This document shows, piece by piece, positions 57,079 to 64,000 of a stretch of 64,000 bases of DNA. The DNA lies in assembly GCF_964656455.1 (NCBI RefSeq), contig NC_135715.1, forward strand, positions 165,694,437 through 165,758,436. The letters are read 5' to 3'. This stretch comes from Halichoerus grypus. Lineage: Eukaryota > Chordata > Mammalia > Carnivora > Phocidae. How positions within the stretch are numbered: the first letter of the stretch is position 1; each line of letters begins with the position of its first letter. The translations under genes and the position numbers were made by a program. The notes beneath the pieces were generated by a model. That model did no database searches, was not told the origin of the DNA, and saw only the letters and a list, made by a program, of their open reading frames with translations.

Positions 57079-60000
57079 CTGGTTTTTTCCTGTTAGCTAT
57101 TTTACAAAAACCAGCAATGGGTTATTATCACATTCTACACAATCTACCTAACTTTTGAAAAGAACCCAAACCATCAACCTCCTTTATGTTACTCTATGAT
57201 TTAGGGCAGGACTTCCCTGAAGCAACAGTTAAGAAGAAATCCTCTCAGGGAATGAGGCTAAGAACGCTAAGTCTAACCAAACCATCTTTTGGTATTAAAA
57301 CACACGCTGCATAAATACTTGGGAACGTACTTCATGCAGTAGATCCTGACTTCCTGCTTTTCAGATTCCTGATCAGGATTTCCAGGCATTCAGAAATGCT
57401 GGGGACTACGTGCGCACGTGCCGCTGTTTTAAAGGACCCAATACTATAATTCTTGCATGTGGAAATTTCCCACTGCCTTCAGTTTTACTATTATAAACCA
57501 CCAAATCCTCGAAGATTGTGCTAGGAAAGTTTGGAGGCATGCTTCCAACCTCCTGGTGGAATAAATTATAAGATGTGATGAAGTAGTTATTTTCTAGGAC
57601 TAGTTGTGTTTTTATTCCTCCCACAAACAAAATGCAAACCATCACAAATTAAATAGATTCCTCAAGGTCCAAAGGAGGCTTCTCATGCCGGCTTTTGTTT
57701 ACTCAGCGGGACTGTCAAAAAAGATGTTAAAGCGCCAGCCTCACAAGGAAACTATTTTAACAAAAGGATATGAATGGGAAGCAGAGGACTGGAAGGCCTT
57801 ACCCTCCAGAAATCTGGTGCTTACCAGTGACATGGTGGGTAAGCACCAGTTTCAGCCCCTGTCCAACCCCTTCCCTTTACGTGTCTCCCTCTGAGGTCTC
57901 CAGTTGACTAAAGCCGCAGGTTGTTCAGAACGCTAGCTCCCTAGAACCTACCACCCTGGCCTTCACCTCAGTCATCCAGAAAACCTTACCAACAGCTACG
58001 ACGATGATAGACTTCTCCACCAGACACTACTCTCACCCGTGTCTCTGCAGAGGCTTTTCCCCGCCGAGGCTGAAGGGGCCAGACTCACTGTCGACTGGAG
58101 TACTTGGCACTGCTCCTGTGATTTTGAATGCGTGGAACCCGGATGTGCAACTCAGAACTCTGAAACCACATCTAGGCAGCATCTCCACACACTGACAGCA
58201 GGTGCAGGGCCCAAAATAGTCATATTGTGGCCCATGATGTGTGTCCACATGCCTCCGTGCTCTAGCTCCCACATGTGCACAGGAAATGGAATCCCTAACA
58301 CCCAGGCCTTTCATACTGCACACTGTCTATAACGGGGGGCCACAGGAGTAGGGTGGCCCAGTGACATCTGAAATAGCTCTAAGAAAGTCCCCCTCTGTCA
58401 TTTTATGCCACCATCTGTCTAACTCCGCTCCTGACCCTCCCTTTACACCAGTTGATCAGAAATACCTGGTGGTGGTCAGCTTTGGGGTGCCTGTCAGTTT
58501 TAGGAGGTCCATCAGTTTTGGGGGTGCCCATCCACCCACACGCCTTTTTTAGCATCTACCCCTCCTAAAGGCCACTGCCATAGGACCTGATGCATATTCT
58601 CACGTTTGTGCCAAAATGAAAATATGCATAACAGATAACTTATTCAAAACCCAAAGTCTAGTTAGTGTGGCAATAGAAATTAATAGACATCATATTCTTC
58701 ATATTCTCTTCTTTAACATACTTCTGGATGGAAATTATAACTGAAGCCAGAAATTACAAGCTTCAGTGAGCAGATTAATGAGAAACCTTGAACTTTTGAG
58801 AGATAATCAACACAGGTGTTTGCGTAGACAAATCTTTCAGTTAGAAATTACATCTTGATAAATGGTTGAGAAAATTAGTATGGAATAGTTACATACCAGT
58901 TACCGTAACTTAAGCTGCATCAATGCAGTGTCTGTACTTTATCTTAAAGTGGGGTTTCTAGGCCTGTTTCTCACTTTGTGCAAGGAGATTTCATATGGTA
59001 TTCCAAGGTATGTTTCGATAGTTCTCAGAACTATTATCCTATGGCCTTAAAACGATAAATGTTCATTATGGGAAACCACACATATTAAAGTTTGTTGTAG
59101 AAATGTGTTGTTGAACTTTGTGGTTTGTAGTCAAAAACAATGTGTGTTTACTCATTCTAATTTTGTCATAGGAGCTTGATAGGAACCACCAATCTTGTGA
59201 TAATTACCTCAGTATTAGTTCACCACTTTAGATCTAATCTACTTAACCACTATAAAGGGGCTGTGCGGTATCTCTTAAAATTAAGAACATAGCTAAAGGC
59301 ATTCCTGCTCATAAAGATTTATTTTACAAGTATAATGAAAGTGTTTATAACCGTGTATCTTTTAAACACAATGAGAACATGATTTGCCACATTAGTAACA
59401 AGATTCTAGGGATTCCACCATTTTCAGTTCAGAAAAGGATGTCCTCTACATGGAGTTTTTAAATAAACAAGTGGGTAAGCTGAATAATGAAAAGAAAGTC
59501 ACTCAAAGGGTAATTTTCATGACAACCTGTTGAAGACGAGAACACAGGCTGTAGGACTCTACACAAAACTACCTAGTTTAGAAGGTGGTGTATGAGAGGT
59601 GATCAATAAACCCACTTTGAATCTGATTCACAACAATTGAAGTTCCTTTCTACTAAAGGTAGTCAGCCCATTTCTAGAGACAGAGGTAACAGACAAAGGT
59701 CAAGATGCCAAGGATACTCTCTGGAATGTTATCTACCTACCCCAGGCCAAAAATTCCCACTCCATCCTCAAGAGGAAGCTGTGAGAAGGAAGTCTTCTAT
59801 CTGAAATGTCCCAAGAAGAGGACAGGTATGTTGTTTCTTCTCTAAATCGGGTCACCTTTCTCTGCTCTTTCAGGAGCCTTTCCCAAGTCCCAGTGCCATG
59901 AGCATGGCTTGGGATACTTGCTCTGCCCCATTAATGCCTTCCTCTTCCTGAATCAGAGAGAATCAGTCCACCCCCGAATTCACATACCTATCCCAAAGAC

Positions 60001-60604
60001 CTACAGCCCTTCTGCCCAGCTTCTCCTTCAAGGGAGGATCTGAAGGGAGGAATGCTGGCCATAATCCTCCTCCAGCTATTCAGGTTCTGTCTCAGCTACA
60101 CAGAACCTCCTCACCTGAGGTCACACTCTTGCCCTTGCTGAGGGAGGTGCCCACTGGGCACGGCTTCAATGGCAGCATTCACTGCAGCACTCCTGGCCAT
60201 GCTGGCCAAGGCCTTTCGGTACATGAATCATGGCTCAGTTTCTTCCCCTGCCAGGTCCTGCTTCTGGTTTCTTCTCTTCACAGGTGTTGGATCTGATGAG
60301 CATGTTGTTCCAGAAACTCTAGCTCGGTTTCTGTTTCTAGAGAGTCCCGGGACAGCTGTTACATCTTTCGATCTCTTCATGAGACTACAACCAAATGATC
60401 AACCCGACAAATAAATTCAAGTGAAGGGATAGGAATGGCTGGAAGCCAATTAGACTGTATCAGTGGACCTTAATATTTGAGCCTTAAGAAGTGGAACCGT
60501 CTTCAAATAAGACCTTTGCAAAACCATAAAGCAGAATAAAGTGGAGCATCTCAGTTGAAACACCACAGAGTCACAGAGAAATGAAAGTCAATGGACCAAA
60601 TAGG
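57079..60604. other. Long stretch without recognised gene
   Basis: Mostly unique, AT-rich after 58.5 kb. It contains a perfect 12-bp inverted repeat at 57814-57849 and a three-unit 18-bp tandem at 58476-58529. From about 60050 to 60365, phrases such as CACAGGTGTTGGATCTGATG and GTTTCTAGAGAGTCCCGGG hint at an old LTR fragment, too weak to call. No exon is supported. Confidence 0.4.
58476..58529 (+). repeat. 18-bp tandem repeat, three units
   Basis: Units TCAGCTTTGGGGTGCCTG, TCAGTTTTAGGAGGTCCA and TCAGTTTTGGGGGTGCCC lie head to tail with 2 to 6 mismatches between pairs. Because 18 is a multiple of three, the local open frame repeats a VSF/ISF motif, which is a by-product. Confidence 0.8.
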
Positions 60605-60745
60605 TCAGGCATCGGAATGCTTGGGGCATTTCAAAAATACCGATGTCTGGCCCTCACCCCTGAGATTCAGTGTCAACATTGTAAAAGTCCTTCGGGTGAA
60701 TCTAATAGAGGGCTTGGGCTGAGAACTCACGAGCTCTAAGGCACT
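60605..60745 (+). mobile_element. MER5-like DNA transposon relic
   Basis: CAGGCATCGGAATGCTTGGG, CATTTCAAAAATACCGATG, CTGGCCCTCACCCCTGAGAT and AATCTAATAGAGGGCTTGGG follow the layout of the small hAT-type MER5 repeats. Diverged, no transposase. Confidence 0.6.
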
Positions 60746-61884
60746 CCACTGGTTCCTAACACAAGATTGCCCTTTCCCCAATATGGACATTTAGAACAGG
60801 GCCTCCACCACCCAAGACTAAAGAACCAACTCCAAACCTTTACACTAACAGAGGGATTTATTTATTAATCACTCCTGTGATAGCACTGGCTATATTCTCC
60901 TCCAAAAATCAAACAAAAGAAATTACAGATGAGCTCAAATCCCCTTTGATGTCCCTCATGTCCAGTATTTAAGGGTTTCTCTTCCTGCTCTTGGAGCCCA
61001 ATTCTCCTCTGCTGCCAAATCTCCTAGTTTGGCCCCAAAGTTCCAACTAAGAAAAGAGGCCATTTAATGTGGGAAGATGCGACACTGACCTTACCTGGGC
61101 TTCCACAGCAAACTTCAGTAGGATACCTGGCTTTGTTGTTAGCCAATGCCTATCTGAATAGTTACATTGCATAGTTTTCCTTCTACGTTCTGAAGCTGGA
61201 GAAAGATGAAAAAGAGCCCTTCTCAATTGGTTGTCCTGCCTGTCACCTTTTTTATACGAAATTTTCATTTTCTGTATCTTATCAATAGAGGAAAGAGCTA
61301 GGATTTAGGTAGTTCTTAAATATATATGCTGGCCCCGTGTTTAGTCTGTCTAGCCCCCAACATACTTGAAAATTAGCATGATTGTATTTTCTCTAGTTAC
61401 CTGTAAGAAAAAAAAAAAAATTTTTAGAATTTTGTTGGTTCTCTCTGTAGAGGCCCTTTCGAATATTTGATTTTACTTTTTTTGTTGTTAAAGTTGATAG
61501 CTAGTGTTAAAGTATCGTACACAATGTTTGAGATTATTCATGGTCAACTGGTATTCAAGGATCCTTCAGTTCTTGGTCAACTTATAATTTCAACTCCATT
61601 TAGTGCTGGAAAAATAGTAGCTTCCTGATCACCCCTGTTGCTAAGAGTCCCTCTCTTAGGAATGATCTCATCTCCAATTTGATTACAACACTGATACCAG
61701 AAGAATTGTGATAGTCAAGGAAAATGGTTTTGATTCTACAGAGCCAACATATGCTGAACACCTAATAACCTCCCCAAAGATGTATATGCATTTATGCATA
61801 TATTCATGAAGAATATGTGGTATTATTTTGTGGGTACTATATAAAGCCTTTTATTATTTGTACTCAACAACATATACATATCTT
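60746..61884. other. Unique AT-rich sequence
   Basis: No gene recognised. It contains an A/T run at about 61407-61424. Confidence 0.45.
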
Positions 61885-62698
61885 TTTGTTTTTTAAATAA
61901 ATATTTATTGAAGTATAATATACATTAAGAGAAGAGCACAAATCCTAAGTGTAAAACTCAAAGAATTTTTACAAGGTGAACATTCCCCCAGTAACCAGTA
62001 CCAAAATTAAGAAAAAGAACATTACCAGCACCAAAAAATCCCCCCTCATGTTCTCTTCCTGTTTCTAGCCCCTGATCACTAACCTAATTTCTATATCATG
62101 TATTAGTTTTGCCTGTTTGCCTACTTTATGTCAACAGAATTATAATGTGTGCTCTTTGGCGTCTACCTCCTTTTAACATTATCCTTATAAGATTCATACA
62201 TGATTTGTACATAGCAATAGTTTGTTATTTTCATTGATTGAATACAACACAAATTATCCATTGTATTACTGATGGGTGTTTGGTTGGGGGATTCTATTAT
62301 TAATAGAATCGCTATGCATGCTCTTGTATATATCCTTTAGTATATGCATGTAAGCATTTCTACTGAGTAGAGGTCTAGGAATGGAATTGCTAAGTGATAA
62401 GATATACATACATTCAGCTTGGCAGATACTGCCAAACACCTTCCTAAAATGATTGCACCAATGTATATTCAGAAGTATATGAGAGTTCCAGTTGCTCCAC
62501 ATCCTCTTCAGCACTTGGTATTTTTTTGTCAGTCTTTGTTTTTATTCTAACCATTCTGGTAGGTAAGCAGTAGTATCTCATCATGGTTTTAATATATATT
62601 TTCCTTAACTATCAGTAAGGTTGAGCACTTTTTAATAAGTTTATTGAACATTTGAATATCCTCTTTTATGAAGACTGTTAAGTGTTCTGTCTATTTTA
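61885..62698 (-). mobile_element. LINE-1, 3' part, antisense (body of an inverted copy)
   Basis: The A tail appears as TTTTTGTTTTTTAAATAAAT at the low end, followed by reverse-complement 3' UTR (ATTTATTGAAGTATAATATA) and ORF2 end (GGAATTGCTAAGTGATAAGA, CAGTTGCTCCACATCCTCTT, CTAACCATTCTGGTAGGTAA). It reaches the ORF2 region that normally reads toward KRHFSKED-type sequence at about 62690. It joins an oppositely oriented LINE-1 segment at about 62700. Old and inactive. Confidence 0.85.
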
Positions 62699-62710
62699 AA
62701 GCTTCAGTAG

Positions 62711-63166
62711 ATTAAGACAATGTATTATTGGCATTAGGATAGACAAATAGACCAATGGAAAAGGATATAAATTCCACACATATATGATCACTTGATTTGT
62801 GATAATGTTAAAAGTGAGGAACAGTGGGAAGAAAATGCCTTTACAGTAAATCATGCTGGGCCAAAAGGATATTCATATGGGAAAAAATACATTGCAATCC
62901 CTATCTCACTCCATAACAATGCAAAAAGTAAAACAATAAAAAGTTTTTAAGAAAACAAAGAATAATATCTTAATGACCATGAGGAGGAAAATGATTTCAT
63001 AAACAAAATACAAAAAAGCACTAAATATAAAGTAAAACAAGTTATAAATTATAGTACTTTAAATTTCTGTTTGTCAAAGGGCACCAACCATTAAGAGAGT
63101 GAAAAGGAAAATCATAAAAGATATTTACAATTCATACATTTAACAAAAGACTCATATCCAGAACAG
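62711..63166 (+). mobile_element. LINE-1 ORF2 segment, inverted 5' part of the same insertion
   Basis: Plus-strand ORF2 sequence: ACAATGTATTATTGGCATTA, GGATAGACAAATAGACCAAT, TGATCACTTGATTTGTGATA, CATGCTGGGCCAAAAGGATA, TGTCAAAGGGCACCAACCAT and ACTCATATCCAGAACAG. It stops just short of where the antisense part (61885-62698) begins in element order, with about 60 bp missing. This is the expected product of twin priming. Confidence 0.8.
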
Positions 63167-63171
63167 ATTCT

Positions 63172-63345
63172 TTCAATTCCTGCATATTATTCCATAGTAT
63201 TGTATATCATAGTTTATGTCTAACCCCTAGTGATGACCATTTACTATTTCTCTTTACTATCTAAAGAAATGTGGTAATGAATACACACTTGTACATCTTT
63301 GAGTGTTTCCTAATAAATTACCCAGAAGTGCATTCATGGGATAAA
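63172..63345 (-). mobile_element. Second LINE-1 fragment, antisense
   Basis: CATATTATTCCATAGTATTG, ACACACTTGTACATCTTTGA and TACCCAGAAGTGCATTCATG resemble the same part of old LINE-1 as 62225-62400, also in antisense. It therefore belongs to a different copy, or to a duplication, and not simply to the inverted element beside it. Confidence 0.5.
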
Positions 63346-63639
63346 ACAGAGAGTTTCAAACCACAAAGACCATGGGGAAAGATTTTTTTTTCCTTCAGAT
63401 GGGTTTTCTCCCATCTTGCAAATCTCATTCTGAAACTAATTGTCTGCACTTTCTTTGCCTGAGCCTTACCAATTTTCCTTTTTGTGAACACCCTAGCATA
63501 GCTTAACCAGAGTACACTGGTTTACAGAGAAGCCTTAAGAATTCTGATTAGGAGGAATTAAAGGACATAAGAAAATGTTTAGACAAGAAAACTCTCTAAT
63601 ATTCTCTCAAAGATTTTCTTCTTGGCTTCTCAGCTTTCT

Positions 63640-63870
63640 TTCTTTCTTTTTTTTTTTAAGATTTTATTTATTTATTTGAGAGAGAGAGAGAGAGCGCACG
63701 CGCACAAGCAGAGGGGAAGGGCTGAGGGAGAGGGGGGAGGGGTAGAGGGAGAGGAAAAAGCAGGCTCCCCACTGAGCACAGAGCCCTACATGGGACTCGA
63801 TTCCAGGACCCCAGGATCATGACCTGAGCCAAAGGCAGACACTTAACCGACTGAGCCACCCAGGTGCCCA
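63640..63870 (-). mobile_element. Can-SINE (SINEC), full length, antisense
   Basis: T-run, AAGATTTTATTTATTTATTT, (GA)n, GA/GGGA-rich body, ACTCGATTCCAGGACCCCAG and CGACTGAGCCACCCAGGTGC. GCTTCTCAGCTTTCT at 63625-63639 matches GCTTCTCAGTTTTCT at 63871-63885 with one mismatch. The frames over it on both strands are repeat-derived. Confidence 0.96.
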
Positions 63871-64000
63871 GCTTCTCAGTTTTCTAAAAGAAATTATATT
63901 TATGTCACAGTTACTGATTTGAGCAGTATGTCTTGCATGTGGATGGTAGGCAAGCATCCTGAGGTCTTTTAAAATAAGAAATTTATCAAGTACCACCTTC

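Noticed and set aside
1..64000. CRISPR array, operon, prophage or bacterial-type system
   Set aside because: Carnivore SINEs, MIR, L2 and MaLR LTRs throughout show mammalian nuclear DNA; no regular direct-repeat and spacer pattern or gene cluster is present.

Overview
This window looks like nuclear DNA of an arctoid carnivore (bear, pinniped or musteloid group). The diagnostic signal is eleven copies of the tRNA-derived Can-SINE (SINEC), most opening GGGGCGCCTGGGTGGCTCAG or a close variant and ending in CT-rich sequence, AAATAAATAAA(A)TCTTT and poly(A). The dog-specific SINEC_Cf form (recalled as GGGATCCCTGGGTGGCGCAG) was not seen, so a canid is less likely. Species cannot be fixed from this window alone.

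I found no protein-coding gene, no RNA gene and no convincing exon. All open frames are short (168 codons at most), lack recognisable domains, and are scattered over both strands or lie in repeats. The window is best read as intergenic or deep intronic DNA built from layers of retrotransposons.

Layout: 1-6.1 kb is mostly unique, AT-rich sequence with MIR remnants. 6.1-7.8 kb holds a SINEC, a 5'-truncated LINE-1 and a purine tract. 11.6-13.8 kb holds a second truncated LINE-1, a palindromic DNA-transposon-like relic, a MIR and two SINECs in tandem. 17.3-17.7 kb is an antisense MLT1-type LTR. 22-35 kb is rich in LINE-2 (long copies at 27.6-28.6, 30.4-31.1 and 33.5-34.7 kb), LTRs and SINECs. 36-46 kb holds MIR, SINEC, L2, an LTR and a (TG)n tract. 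49.2-54.6 kb is the densest part: two SINECs in tandem, a LINE-1 3' end, a SINEC nested in a MIR, a 190-bp palindromic element, another SINEC and an LTR. 55.2-56.3 kb has a (GGAT)n tract and an L2 copy carrying a G15 run. 56.4-61.9 kb is mostly unique. 61.9-63.2 kb is a LINE-1 with an inverted 5' segment, and 63.6-63.9 kb is a last SINEC.

There are no genes to assemble into a pathway. The points of interest are insertion histories (exact target-site duplications, nesting, twin-priming inversion, one young-looking SINEC), a few short sequences that could be regulatory (a perfect palindromic RFX X-box, two CTCF-like cores, G-quadruplex motifs), and a weak 37-nt candidate exon. I found no evidence of an undescribed biological system.
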